Shown piece after piece: positions 30,183 through 38,375 of a stretch of 42,368 nt of DNA. The stretch comes from a virus: positions 1 to 42,368 of the IMG/VR virus record IMGVR_UViG_3300035698_022899. One strand, 5' to 3'. The position numbers were made by a program, and so were the translations under genes. The notes beneath the pieces are model-generated. The model made no database searches and had not been told where the DNA came from. It worked only from the letters and a program-made list of their open reading frames with translations. Position 1 is the stretch's first letter; each line of letters opens with the position of its first letter.

Positions 30183-32816
30183 CTAGTCAAAACCAATAAC
30201 GGTATCACGGTTTACGGTTCCTTCTTTTTCGTCGTTTTCCTTACTGGTATTAGGTTTTTCGTCTTTCACTTCATCAAACAATCCGGCTATCGAACCGGTT
30301 ATTGGGTTATAGAAGAGGTTTTTGTCGCATGGGTACTTGTCATATAGCTTTTTAATTGGTGGCAAAAATACACTCACGAGCTCTTCATTCTTTGTGAATC
30401 CATGCTTCGCAATCATGAATTTTGCTGCCTTCCCACGTCCTCCGCCGGTGCCTGAATACTCTATGACTCCGGCCTTGAGCAAAGAGATAGTCCACTTCTT
30501 AGTCTTGTCGTATTTCCAATCGATTATTTCCATGATTTCTTTGTAGCCAAACTCAAATTCGTCCTGAGTTCCCTTACCAATGGCATCGTCATGCATCTTT
30601 ACTATTGTAGACCATATTTCTTTTGATGATGGGCCGATTTCATAAATAGTCTCAAGTAATGTGTCCTCGGCTATGATTTTTGCCAAGTAATAATCCGCCA
30701 ACGTGGACCTGAGATATATTAGTCCGTTTTCGTCTTTGTATTGCTCACGGTGGTACTGGTGCAGGATTGTTATTACCTCGATGAGCATGCGGAATCGTTC
30801 TCGATCACGACGAATTCTTACTGGTTTATTGGGGAATCCCTTGAATACATCTCCAGCGAAAGACATTATGACTCTGTAGTCAGGACTTAGTAAGCGCTGT
30901 GCATTCTTATAAAGATCAAGAGTAGGCTTATCTACTTTGAAATCCTCACCCTTTGCTTTCCTAATTGTTATGTCGCCTATCTTGTCTGTCTGCTCGGGGG
31001 AATCGTCGGAAAATAGAGAGAAATTACGCGTTTCATTCTCATTGTGTATATTACTCTGTGTCGTTGTGACTAAGAATCCGGCCGGTCCCTTGACTGTTTT
31101 ACTCTGCGTTACCATGTCCCCGCTTTGTGGGTTCTTAATCGGCAACATCAATACAAGATCGCCTTCTGTCTGAGCACTACGTATTGAATAATCTGCCTGC
31201 TCTGAACCGGGTAACTCATTGATGTATATAATCTTATGTTGCATTGCGAACTCAGGAAGATGAAAGAACGCTTGAGCTGTCGCTTTGGTGATAAAAAACA
31301 CACCTTCCTCTGGTATAAGGTCTATTATTTTCTTTGGTATATACGATTTTCCGCTTGATGATTCACCCTTAATAGTTATGCTTAACGGCTCTTGCGTTAT
31401 TCTTGATGTGAAACAAAGATACACCATAGACCGTATTGCGTATTCTCCTATAATACCCATTTGATCAGTCAATGCGAGTATGTGCTTTAGGATATCCGGC
31501 TTAGATTTCAGAAAAGCAAGAGCTTCATTCTTCTCTGTTTCAGTCATAATGTATAACTGTTTTGGCTTTTCGAGTCGCTCTTTTTCTTCTTTCTCGATCT
31601 GCTTTCTAACAAGGTCTTCTATTTGTATTAAATCATCGTTGATTTCTTTGTTCTTAGCTGCTTGAACAAAACGCTGTCGGTGGCTTGCTCGATCTAATGA
31701 TATAGTGTCTTTAAATATCAACGAGCCGTCACGAGACAACGTCACTGAACATTTCAAAGTGCCGGCCTTTGTAAATTCCAAATGAACAAGCCTGTATTCA
31801 AAATTCTTTTTGCGGAATACTATTATATTAGGATCGCGGAATACAATAGTGATGATTCCCTGCTCGATCTGCGCTCTCTTTTGCTGTGCCATAATAATAG
31901 GGCATATTTCTTTGTCGCAGAAGTCTAATATTACGCCGGTGTCGCATCCGTATGATTTGTAGTTTCCCTTAAAGACTGAATCAATGATGGTGAGCATTTC
32001 TCTATCGGGCATGGGTGCTTCGTTCTTCTTATTCCATGAAGCTATTAACGTTTCTATGTCTGACCTTACGATGCCTTTCTCTTTAAGGTAGATTACAAAC
32101 CTGAAAGCACACTCGTTTCTCTGGCCTTTCTTTACTCCTTGTCGTATTTTTTCGATACACGGCAATTCATGATTCGGTACTTTGTGAGAAGTACTTACCG
32201 ATACCGTACCATCGTCTTTTGGTGTTTCTCGTAATAATCCATTAGTCTCGACTATGTCTTTGAGAGTGGCTGCCGAGATACGTTTTATTATTGATAGTTT
32301 GTCTGAATTATTAATAATGACGTTATCTGATACATCAACAAAAACGGTCTTACCCTCTCCTGTGCTTCCGCCAAAAAGAGGTAAGAATATAAAGTTCCCA
32401 TACGGCCTATCGTCGGTGACTCTATCTTGCTTCGGGAATACTTCACACTTCAGATCAACATCGCTCATGACCATTTCGGTGACAAGCCTAGCGTCTACTG
32501 CTAAAACCGGTTCCTCAAAGAAAGTCCAGCAATGAAAACCTTTTGATTTAGACCGTTCTACGTATGTGTCGATACCAAGGTGTTGCATACCTAAAGCATA
32601 ATCCCGTGCTATTGTGAAATTGTGTTCATCAATATCAACAGCGATGAAGCGCGTGTATTTATAATCGATTAATGGATATACGCCAATACGTTGTTCGCCT
32701 TTTAGATGTGATTCGTATATATCTTCGGTTAGTTTTTCTTTTACGCAGAATTGATTTGAATGACCATAAGCATCATCCCTTCCAGAAAAAAGTTCTTTAA
32801 ATAGTTGTACATTCAT
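30183..32816 (-). CDS. AEP primase fused to an AAA/D5-like helicase-type ATPase
   Basis: ATG 32816 gives 877 residues; an upstream TTG would add 25 unlikely residues. Residues 1-150 form an archaeo-eukaryotic-type primase: AVDIDE with Asp61/Asp63, SKGFHCW with His95 and EVFPKQD (125-131), resembling TOTE-type primases. Residues about 218-305 hold a PriCT-like segment and Cys291/300/305. The ATPase has Walker A GESSSGKS (484-491) and Walker B IIYINE (529-534). The C-terminus has winged-helix-like segments. This is a single-protein primase-helicase for phage replication. The last codons overlap one iteron, and it flanks the putative origin. Confidence 0.85.
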   Translation of the reverse strand: MNVQLFKELFSGRDDAYGHSNQFCVKEKLTEDIYESHLKGEQRIGVYPLIDYKYTRFIAVDIDEHNFTIARDYALGMQHLGIDTYVERSKSKGFHCWTFFEEPVLAVDARLVTEMVMSDVDLKCEVFPKQDRVTDDRPYGNFIFLPLFGGSTGEGKTVFVDVSDNVIINNSDKLSIIKRISAATLKDIVETNGLLRETPKDDGTVSVSTSHKVPNHELPCIEKIRQGVKKGQRNECAFRFVIYLKEKGIVRSDIETLIASWNKKNEAPMPDREMLTIIDSVFKGNYKSYGCDTGVILDFCDKEICPIIMAQQKRAQIEQGIITIVFRDPNIIVFRKKNFEYRLVHLEFTKAGTLKCSVTLSRDGSLIFKDTISLDRASHRQRFVQAAKNKEINDDLIQIEDLVRKQIEKEEKERLEKPKQLYIMTETEKNEALAFLKSKPDILKHILALTDQMGIIGEYAIRSMVYLCFTSRITQEPLSITIKGESSSGKSYIPKKIIDLIPEEGVFFITKATAQAFFHLPEFAMQHKIIYINELPGSEQADYSIRSAQTEGDLVLMLPIKNPQSGDMVTQSKTVKGPAGFLVTTTQSNIHNENETRNFSLFSDDSPEQTDKIGDITIRKAKGEDFKVDKPTLDLYKNAQRLLSPDYRVIMSFAGDVFKGFPNKPVRIRRDRERFRMLIEVITILHQYHREQYKDENGLIYLRSTLADYYLAKIIAEDTLLETIYEIGPSSKEIWSTIVKMHDDAIGKGTQDEFEFGYKEIMEIIDWKYDKTKKWTISLLKAGVIEYSGTGGGRGKAAKFMIAKHGFTKNEELVSVFLPPIKKLYDKYPCDKNLFYNPITGSIAGLFDEVKDEKPNTSKENDEKEGTVNRDTVIGFD

Positions 32817-32841
32817 AATATTACATCTTTCTTGGTTATAA

Positions 32842-32872
32842 TGGTGTGGCCAGGCCGACCCCAGCCACACCA
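32842..32872 (-). promoter_or_regulatory. stem-loop in the leader of the primase gene
   Basis: TGGTGTGGC (32842-32850) and GCCACACCA (32864-32872) are exact 9-bp inverted repeats in the 81-nt gap upstream of the primase ATG. No T-run follows on the minus strand, so a regulatory or RNA-stability structure, or a protein-binding palindrome, is likelier than a terminator. Confidence 0.5.
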
Positions 32873-32897
32873 GGGTAAAGATATGGGTCAAATATTA

Positions 32898-33692
32898 TTA
32901 GATGTCCGGTGTATCGGCATTCTCCGAATCGAGATCGACATTAATGTTTGATCCCTTTAAACGCTGGTACCACGTTTTAGCAATTGCATACTCTTCGTCT
33001 GTTGTCTTTCCAGCAAGTTCGAACATCGGAACAAAATAGATACCTTTCTCGCCTTCTTTTTTCTGGATAATCATTTTGCACTTGCGAGCAAAGAAATCTT
33101 CTCCTGTGAAAACAAGCATCGAGTTCAGGTTACGGCCTGCTTTTAATGCTGTCTTCATAAGGGAAATTGAGGATGGGAATTGTTTTAGATTCTTAACATC
33201 TAAAACAGGATAGTTATAAACGATTGAACACGGCGGGCCTTCTTTCTTGTCTCCCCCTGTTGGCCACTGAGAGTCAGGGCACTGCATGCAATCGTCGCCG
33301 GGCATATGTATATTGTCACTGTTGAAGGAACATTCTCTTCCATCACGAGAGAAGCAAGATAGTCCTTTTCCTTCAATGAACATTGCTCTGCTCTTAAATA
33401 CAAACAATGGTATAAACGTAAAATCGTCGCCGTATACTTCCATTGTTAAGAGATTAGCAATTTTTCCTGCTGTAGATTTTCCGTCCATAACCAACTTAGA
33501 CAAACCCTGCAGGATTGCGATACGTGGTATTTGCACATCCTTCTGCATGTCTAACGCTTCGGCCCCGGCCGGAGATCCGTCTACTCCGGATGAGCGTGTT
33601 GCCGGTAATGTATTTGGATTATTAAGGAGTGACCCCCCTGTCGGCTGTTCTTGATCTGGTTGCTCTTCGTTTTTTTTCGTTTCTTCTAACAT
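32898..33692 (-). CDS. phage replication/recombination accessory protein with Cys cluster (putative)
   Basis: This 264-residue protein has a good ribosome site (AAGGAG) before ATG 33692. After a polar, Gly/Pro-rich start it contains VQIPRIAILQGLSKLVMDG, beta strands, and a cysteine cluster (LSCFSRDGRECSF, DDCMQCPDSQW, PPCSIVYNYPVL) that could bind zinc or an Fe-S cluster. Proteins with this layout are frequent next to phage primase or recombinase genes and are sometimes suspected to bind single-stranded DNA. That role is uncertain here; position in the replication operon is the main argument. Confidence 0.6.
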   Translation of the reverse strand: MLEETKKNEEQPDQEQPTGGSLLNNPNTLPATRSSGVDGSPAGAEALDMQKDVQIPRIAILQGLSKLVMDGKSTAGKIANLLTMEVYGDDFTFIPLFVFKSRAMFIEGKGLSCFSRDGRECSFNSDNIHMPGDDCMQCPDSQWPTGGDKKEGPPCSIVYNYPVLDVKNLKQFPSSISLMKTALKAGRNLNSMLVFTGEDFFARKCKMIIQKKEGEKGIYFVPMFELAGKTTDEEYAIAKTWYQRLKGSNINVDLDSENADTPDI

Positions 33693-33749
33693 TTTTTTCT
33701 CCTTTTTGGTAAGTTGATATAATATTAATAACCTACATCAATGACTATC

Positions 33750-34151
33750 TCACGTATTCCTACGTATTGCGATACTCGGTTGAAAAAAGGTTCGTATCAA
33801 CTCTACCGGTACAGTCTCACCTTCTTTTACTAAACCGCTAATGAATGTCTGCAATGTCTTATGATGAATAGTTCTCTTAATTAAATCAGGCCGACCTTTA
33901 TCTTCATCGACCCATTTAAGGACATCCTGTTGCATCCCGGGTTGTGTACTGACGCGTAATGTCTCTTTGCGGGAAACGAGTATACCGTCTTCCGTTTTAA
34001 ATGACATTTCTTCTGTGAGCTCCATAAGCTCACGTAGCTTTGCTTCTGCCGAGTCCTTCTCTTTCTTTGCTGTAGATAACTTCATCTCTAGTTCAGAGAC
34101 AGTATCTCTGCTTGAAAGAACACGATCTAACAATTCTCTCTTTTCTGCCAT
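33750..34151 (-). CDS. hypothetical coiled-coil protein
   Basis: ATG 34151 is chosen for its strong AAGGAGGTGG site (133 aa). Residues 1-50 form a charged coiled coil (SELEMKLSTAKKEKDSAEAK). The remainder is mixed and ends in a basic AIRRN tail. The size and coiled-coil start recall phage accessory proteins near recombination genes. No family is assigned. Confidence 0.65.
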   Translation of the reverse strand: MAEKRELLDRVLSSRDTVSELEMKLSTAKKEKDSAEAKLRELMELTEEMSFKTEDGILVSRKETLRVSTQPGMQQDVLKWVDEDKGRPDLIKRTIHHKTLQTFISGLVKEGETVPVELIRTFFQPSIAIRRNT

Positions 34152-34174
34152 GGTTTCCACCTCCTTTTTCAAGA

Positions 34175-34540
34175 TTATAAAAACTTTTCTGCCCTATGCT
34201 CATGTGTTAAATATTTGCAAAAAGCAGTTTTGAGTATACTATGCTGTTGTTTGTATATGATATGTAATAGTTCGTCCATGTCTTCGTTCTCGTTTACTAT
34301 TATAGGTATACCACCAGACTCTAATATTTTATTTAAAAAATACTTCTGATGTTTCTTTACGCGATCAGTAATAGTCTTAAATTCAATAGCGTAACAAGTT
34401 CCGTTGTATAATAATACAGAATCAAACGGCCGTAAACCTCCAAGCCCCTTTGTGTCCGGTATCTTATAAAGGAAATAGTCATCATCTAATACCTTACGAG
34501 CAATGCGATTAAACTTAGAAACCATTTGTTTATGATTCAT
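34175..34540 (-). CDS. PD-(D/E)XK nuclease, VRR-NUC/resolvase-like
   Basis: This 121-residue protein has the nuclease core GLRPFDSVLLYNG with Asp40, AIEFKT with Glu53 and Lys55, and a downstream helix with Gln65 (KKHQKYFLNKI), matching D-(x)-ExK...Q enzymes such as VRR-NUC and archaeal Hjc resolvases. The Gly-rich GLGGLRP lead-in is typical of VRR-NUC. It would cut branched DNA in replication or recombination, or resolve concatemers before packaging. It overlaps the upstream gene by 11 nt. Confidence 0.75.
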   Translation of the reverse strand: MNHKQMVSKFNRIARKVLDDDYFLYKIPDTKGLGGLRPFDSVLLYNGTCYAIEFKTITDRVKKHQKYFLNKILESGGIPIIVNENEDMDELLHIIYKQQHSILKTAFCKYLTHEHRAEKFL

Positions 34541-34745
34541 GAGTCTTACTCTTTTGTTTCATTACCCTGTATTTTTTCAGGTAATTCTTGTTATAATCAG
34601 GGAAATCCTTATGCCACTGCTCCTGTAAACCGCGTGAGTTCTTCTTTTGACATAGCAATCTACCGCATGTCTTTTTCTGGTTCATGTGTTTAGGCTCATA
34701 TTCTTTTCCGCATATTACACATATTCGCATTTGTTCATTCTTCAT
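34530..34745 (-). CDS. small zinc-finger protein
   Basis: ATG 34745 (71 aa) overlaps the end of the upstream gene and has AAGG upstream. CVICGKEYEP followed by TCGRLLCQKK gives a CxxC...CxxxxC zinc site close to those of phage HNH-associated or ribosomal-like fingers. The C-terminus is basic and rich in Lys/Tyr. Probably nucleic-acid binding. No catalytic motif. Confidence 0.65.
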   Translation of the reverse strand: MKNEQMRICVICGKEYEPKHMNQKKTCGRLLCQKKNSRGLQEQWHKDFPDYNKNYLKKYRVMKQKSKTHES

Positions 34746-35094
34746 CTGATTTGGTTTCCTTCGCTTCCTCAATTAATGCTCTTAATAATGCAAGGTATAA
34801 GCGCTCATCTTTTATTCTACCCTCTATGGGTTCGCTTGATACCCTTCCCGAATTGATAAAATTAACTATGCTATCAAAATGTTTCCAAAGATACACTAAC
34901 AAGATTACGCGCGGGCCTAATGATTTTGCGCAGTGCGGGCATTTAATTTTTTCGCCGAGGCGTTTAAAGTTATCGAGCCGATCATTTATTTGCTCACCAA
35001 AATTTAATGTATACTCTTTACCCTTCGTTCGTGATGTAGCATTCTCTTCATCAAACATCTTTTTTAATAAGACATCAAAATCATGTTGGTTCAT
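34735..35094 (-). CDS. nucleotide-modification-associated-type protein with zinc knuckle
   Basis: This 119-residue protein opens with MNQHDFDVLLKKMF and continues SRTKGKEYTLNFGEQINDRL and a SSEPIEGRIKDERLYLALL segment. This is the pattern of a common phage family associated with nucleotide modification (Nmad1/DUF1599-like). A CPHC insertion in the middle suggests that one half of a zinc site is added. The biochemical role of the family is not well defined. It overlaps both neighbours. Confidence 0.5.
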   Translation of the reverse strand: MNQHDFDVLLKKMFDEENATSRTKGKEYTLNFGEQINDRLDNFKRLGEKIKCPHCAKSLGPRVILLVYLWKHFDSIVNFINSGRVSSEPIEGRIKDERLYLALLRALIEEAKETKSDEE

Positions 35095-35510
35095 GTACCA
35101 TCCTTTTTTGTTTTTTCAAAAAATTGAAGATCAATGTCCCAATTTTTTGTCTCAGAAGTTTCAAAACCCATAAAATTATTGGATTCTTCTGGAATGTCAA
35201 GATTGTTAAAATAGCCCAGGCATTCCAGATCTGTTGTTAAAAAAAGCATTACTGGATCTTTATCTTGATCTCTCCACATGCCGTTATTACGAAAGTAATC
35301 CGATGTCTCAGGGTCAACATTATTGTTATTTTTATTGCACCGTAGTTGTTTACGAACTTTACCGATAAAAAATATTTTTTCTCGATAGAGTCTATCAGGA
35401 GACTCTTTATCGTAATAAACGGCATAGATGGTCATGTCGCTGGGTAAAGGTGTAACATCTATTAACACATATCTCTCATTGAATATCTTGCGAGAATATT
35501 GTTGGATCAT
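35091..35510 (-). CDS. hypothetical 139-aa protein
   Basis: Strong ribosome site (AAGGAGG) before ATG 35510. The sequence is mixed alpha/beta (ERYVLIDVTPLPSDMTIYAV, DKDPVMLFLTTDLECLGYF) with an acidic C-terminus. I recognise no family. It lies between the SNF2-type helicase and the Nmad-like gene in the replication operon and overlaps the latter by 4 nt. Confidence 0.65.
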   Translation of the reverse strand: MIQQYSRKIFNERYVLIDVTPLPSDMTIYAVYYDKESPDRLYREKIFFIGKVRKQLRCNKNNNNVDPETSDYFRNNGMWRDQDKDPVMLFLTTDLECLGYFNNLDIPEESNNFMGFETSETKNWDIDLQFFEKTKKDGT

Positions 35511-35532
35511 AATAACCTCCTTCTCTTATTTT

Positions 35533-37167
35533 TTACTGTTTCAACATCTGTAAGCATGATTCCGACAATGCCTCTTTACTGTTTAAAGCCTTTAATATTA
35601 CTTCATCAACAGAGTTCTGAGCAAGCAAATGTATGTACGTACATTTATTATTCTGCCCATGCCGGTAAATCCTGTCGTTTGCTTGGTAATAATCCTCCAG
35701 CGAGTAACTAAGCGAGAACCAGATCATATAGCTGCAGTTTGTAAAAGTAAGCCCCATACCGCCTGATTTTGGGTGTGATATTAATAATCTACTCTTTCCC
35801 GCCTTGAAATTATTAATAGACTCTTCTTTATCTTTCTGTTTCATGTCGCCGTATAGTAGCGAGTAATAATTATTAATATCAGCCGTGACCCCCTTAATAT
35901 TAGAGTGTATCCACTCACGTATCATCTGTATTTCGTAATGGAATTGTACCCAGATAATAACTTGCCGGTCATCACCGATGCTGTCAAGCAGTTCTCCGAG
36001 TACGGATATTTTCTTGTCAGAAATCTTAAAAGGCATACCCTGTATGGATATTGCGAACCCGGCGGTTATCTGGCGTAACTTCATAAGTTTAGCGAGTTCA
36101 TTCACACCAAGAACAGTATTGTCCTTGAATGCCATGATGTTTTCTTTTAACATCTCATCATACTTCGTTCTCTGGATGTCATCCATAACGATACTGCGAT
36201 TCTGAAACGTCCTCTCCGGAAGGTCAAGACAGTCTTCTTTCTTAATAAAGAAGGCCCGCTGCTTAATAGTATCCATAATATATTGCTTTGATTCACTGAA
36301 TGGTTTGTAAGCGTAACCGCCGTAACCACTTGAGTAAAAATACTTATTACGGAACTTATAAAAGTTCCCTTCGAGTATCTCCGGGAGGATGAATTCCATC
36401 TGGGCCCAATACTCTAAAAGGTTATTCGGCGCCGGTTTTCCGGAAAGTATTAATCGATTACTAATAGTAGTGTTGTACTTTAATAACTCCTGAGAGATTT
36501 TGCTCTTAGGATTCTTCATCTTGCTGGATTCGTCTATGATAAGAAATTGTATTTTCTGTGCTATGTCGCGAGTTTTTGATAGTTTCTTGAATTGTTCATA
36601 ATTAATCACGTACACATTATAATCTTTATCAAATGCTTTGAGATTATGCCATAGGTTAACCACCGTTAGGTCAGACCACTGTGGTACCTCTTTCATCCAC
36701 ACTGATTCTATGATTGATAATGGCGTGACTACCATTGTGGGGACTTGCTTAAGTTCGATGAGCTTTATGGCGGTTAAAGTTTTTCCTGTTCCAGTATCCA
36801 TAAATAATGCATACGAATTAAACAAAGCACCAAGAGCTACCCCCTGTTGTTGATGCTTAAAACACATGCTGGTGTCAGCTCCGTTGTGATTATCAAAGAC
36901 TAATTCTTTATTAATTTTGATATTATTCGCTAAGTCTAGCTTGCCGGCATTTGCTTTTTCTATGTTCTTAAGAGTGATGTAACAATCGATCGTTGCGCCG
37001 TCAGCTTGGATATTCAGCTTTTCTATGATAGGAATAAGACGTGACATGGGAAATTCCCATGTCTTGTTAGAGCGATTAAACCTATAATTACCAATAGATT
37101 TCACGGTTTCCTTCTCTGAGAAATCACATGTTACTACTGCTTTATTCTGGTGTATTACGACTCTCAT
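35533..37167 (-). CDS. SNF2-family DNA helicase/translocase
   Basis: This 544-residue protein has the SNF2 motor: Walker A MDTGTGKT (123-130), motif Ia MVVTPLSIIESVW, DESS (212-215), a motif III segment LILSGKP near 240, and motif VI QANDRIYRHGQ near 503-513. An N-terminal 90-residue region resembles the HARP-like domain that some annealing helicases carry, but this is uncertain. Phage SNF2 proteins are thought to act in replication restart or protein displacement. It is the first gene after the consensus promoter at 37226-37253, so it is likely early. Confidence 0.88.
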   Translation of the reverse strand: MRVVIHQNKAVVTCDFSEKETVKSIGNYRFNRSNKTWEFPMSRLIPIIEKLNIQADGATIDCYITLKNIEKANAGKLDLANNIKINKELVFDNHNGADTSMCFKHQQQGVALGALFNSYALFMDTGTGKTLTAIKLIELKQVPTMVVTPLSIIESVWMKEVPQWSDLTVVNLWHNLKAFDKDYNVYVINYEQFKKLSKTRDIAQKIQFLIIDESSKMKNPKSKISQELLKYNTTISNRLILSGKPAPNNLLEYWAQMEFILPEILEGNFYKFRNKYFYSSGYGGYAYKPFSESKQYIMDTIKQRAFFIKKEDCLDLPERTFQNRSIVMDDIQRTKYDEMLKENIMAFKDNTVLGVNELAKLMKLRQITAGFAISIQGMPFKISDKKISVLGELLDSIGDDRQVIIWVQFHYEIQMIREWIHSNIKGVTADINNYYSLLYGDMKQKDKEESINNFKAGKSRLLISHPKSGGMGLTFTNCSYMIWFSLSYSLEDYYQANDRIYRHGQNNKCTYIHLLAQNSVDEVILKALNSKEALSESCLQMLKQ

Positions 37168-37206
37168 ATCCTTGGATTTTCTCCTGAAAACATGTTAAAC
37201 CTTTCC

Positions 37207-37253
37207 AATGACCATGATTACGGTCATTATACTATGACAAAATTTTTTGTCAA
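37207..37253 (-). promoter_or_regulatory. consensus early promoter with two palindromic operators
   Basis: On the minus strand, TTGACA (37253-37248) and TATAAT (37231-37226) are both perfect and separated by 16 nt. The spacer and -35 are covered by the inverted repeat TGACAAAA/TTTTGTCA (37236-37253 on plus). Just downstream of the -10 lies AATGACC/GGTCATT with an 8-nt spacer (about 37207-37228). Both are well placed for repression. The promoter drives the SNF2 and replication operon. Confidence 0.82.
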
Positions 37254-37264
37254 GGGTAAATATA

Positions 37265-37438
37265 TTATATTTTTGTTCCTACCTTGCGGAGTGCCTCCAT
37301 GTCTATTAGAGTTCTGATTACTCCACCGCGTGACTTCTTTTCTGGGAAGCTGGGGTTTATTTGTGTCTCTAAAAATTTGATTTGTTTCTCAGTAAGGAAT
37401 ATGTTAATCATGACTTTTCGTTCGCTTTTTAACCGCAT
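37265..37438 (-). CDS. ribbon-helix-helix-like regulator (putative)
   Basis: ATG 37438 is chosen for its AGGAGG site (57 aa). The N-terminal strand KVMINIFL, a helix TEKQIKFLETQI, a turn with SRGG and a second helix VIRTLIDMEAL form the ribbon-helix-helix pattern of CopG/Arc-type DNA-binding proteins. The gene ends 12 bp upstream of the promoter with two palindromes, so it is the obvious candidate for their repressor. No direct proof is visible. Confidence 0.6.
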   Translation of the reverse strand: MRLKSERKVMINIFLTEKQIKFLETQINPSFPEKKSRGGVIRTLIDMEALRKVGTKI

Positions 37439-37658
37439 AATAGTTAACCTCCTGTAAAGACCTTCGTCCAAATTTGTATACTGCAATTGTGTATAATAAT
37501 ACTGCAAACCAGTGTATAGTCTTAAAGTAGACTATTGCATCGCCTAACACATGCTCCTCATGCATGACATCTATCATGGCCGGCACCGCCTCCATGACGC
37601 CTACGCCTAATATAGACAGCAAAAGGACGCCTGCGTACTTGTTATGTCTTGTGATCAT
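37404..37658 (-). CDS. small two-helix membrane protein
   Basis: This 84-residue product has two hydrophobic segments, AGVLLLSILGVGVMEAVPAM and IHWFAVLLYTIAVYKFG, with a basic C-terminus (KKRTKSH). The ATG overlaps the upstream stop (ATGA), so translation is probably coupled, and the 3' end overlaps the RHH gene start by 35 nt. It might affect the host membrane early in infection or exclude superinfecting phages. Function unknown. Confidence 0.65.
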   Translation of the reverse strand: MITRHNKYAGVLLLSILGVGVMEAVPAMIDVMHEEHVLGDAIVYFKTIHWFAVLLYTIAVYKFGRRSLQEVNYYAVKKRTKSHD

Positions 37659-37837
37659 TCTTTCTCATTTTCTTGTACTGTTACTAGTATTGACTGAGGC
37701 GGTTTCTCGCTCAGTGAATATTTCTTGATGTACAAATATTGTATCGCCGGAGCTCCGCCTTCTAATACTTCTTTGTACCTGAAGCAACTTTTTAGTTCTT
37801 TCTCTTCGAGTGCCATCTTTACAACTATTGGTTTCAT
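37655..37837 (-). CDS. hypothetical 60-aa protein
   Basis: This short protein has GGGAG upstream and overlaps both neighbours by 4 nt (ATGA at each end), a strong sign of a real gene in a coupled cluster. Sequence MKPIVVKMALEEKELKSCF and later YLYIKKYSLSEKPPQ suggest a small alpha/beta fold. No family recognised. Confidence 0.6.
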   Translation of the reverse strand: MKPIVVKMALEEKELKSCFRYKEVLEGGAPAIQYLYIKKYSLSEKPPQSILVTVQENEKE

Positions 37838-37995
37838 GTTTTTTCTCCCTTGATTAAAGCAATATTAATTGCGCCCTCCGTGGCAATCCATTTGCATGTT
37901 TCGCTCAGGCCGGGATGTCCGCACTGCCGGAATATTAACATGCAAAACCCATATGTTTCTTTTTCATGAGACTTTGATAAATATATACATTTCAT
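37834..37995 (-). CDS. small Cys-rich 53-aa protein
   Basis: The frame runs from ATG 37995 to TGA 37836-37834, overlapping the upstream gene stop and the downstream ATG by 4 nt each. This perfect fit between coupled neighbours supports it despite its size. Four cysteines (3, 18, 25 and 34) include FCMLIFRQCGHPGLSETCKW, a zinc-finger-like arrangement with a His. Function unknown. Confidence 0.65.
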   Translation of the reverse strand: MKCIYLSKSHEKETYGFCMLIFRQCGHPGLSETCKWIATEGAINIALIKGEKT

Positions 37996-38345
37996 GATGT
38001 AATCTTTTCTATACTTAACACTTCTCGCTTAAAAATTTCAAGGCCTTTTTTGTAAGCGAGCAATGGTTCAGAGGCTTTGTGCTCTGGCGTAGTAAGATAT
38101 ACACGCATATCGTCGGCAGTAAGGGCCCATTTAATTGCCAATTCCCTCACGCGTCCAACATTAGCTCCCAATGCCAGTGCTTCAATAACGAGCTTCCAAG
38201 CATTGGCCCGATTTGTTAGGTCTAATAACCACACCTTACTAACAAACGTGCTATCAAAATAATGTTTGTCGTGCACAACCACAAGTGGGTTCTTGCTGAT
38301 CAGGTCGCCGTTAGTGTGTAGATAGTAATACCATTCTCTTTTCAT
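37992..38345 (-). CDS. hypothetical 117-aa phage protein
   Basis: ATG 38345 follows GAGGTGA. The N-terminus MKREWYYYLHTNGDLISKNP and the following VVHDKHYFDSTFVSKVWLLD are seen in small early phage proteins of unknown function; later parts are helical. The stop overlaps the next small gene. No catalytic motif. Confidence 0.65.
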   Translation of the reverse strand: MKREWYYYLHTNGDLISKNPLVVVHDKHYFDSTFVSKVWLLDLTNRANAWKLVIEALALGANVGRVRELAIKWALTADDMRVYLTTPEHKASEPLLAYKKGLEIFKREVLSIEKITS

Positions 38346-38375
38346 GATTCACCTCGTTATTAATACCTATTAGTA

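Noticed and set aside
29713-30208. A plus-strand 60-aa frame and a minus-strand 110-aa frame in the origin region, both containing VNRYTVTLREQALFF
   Set aside because: The shared peptide comes from the inverted iteron modules themselves. No ribosome sites were seen, and the DNA structure explains the openness.
32817-32891. A longer primase start at TTG 32891
   Set aside because: It would add 25 residues read through the leader stem-loop without a ribosome site; ATG 32816 leads directly into the primase domain.
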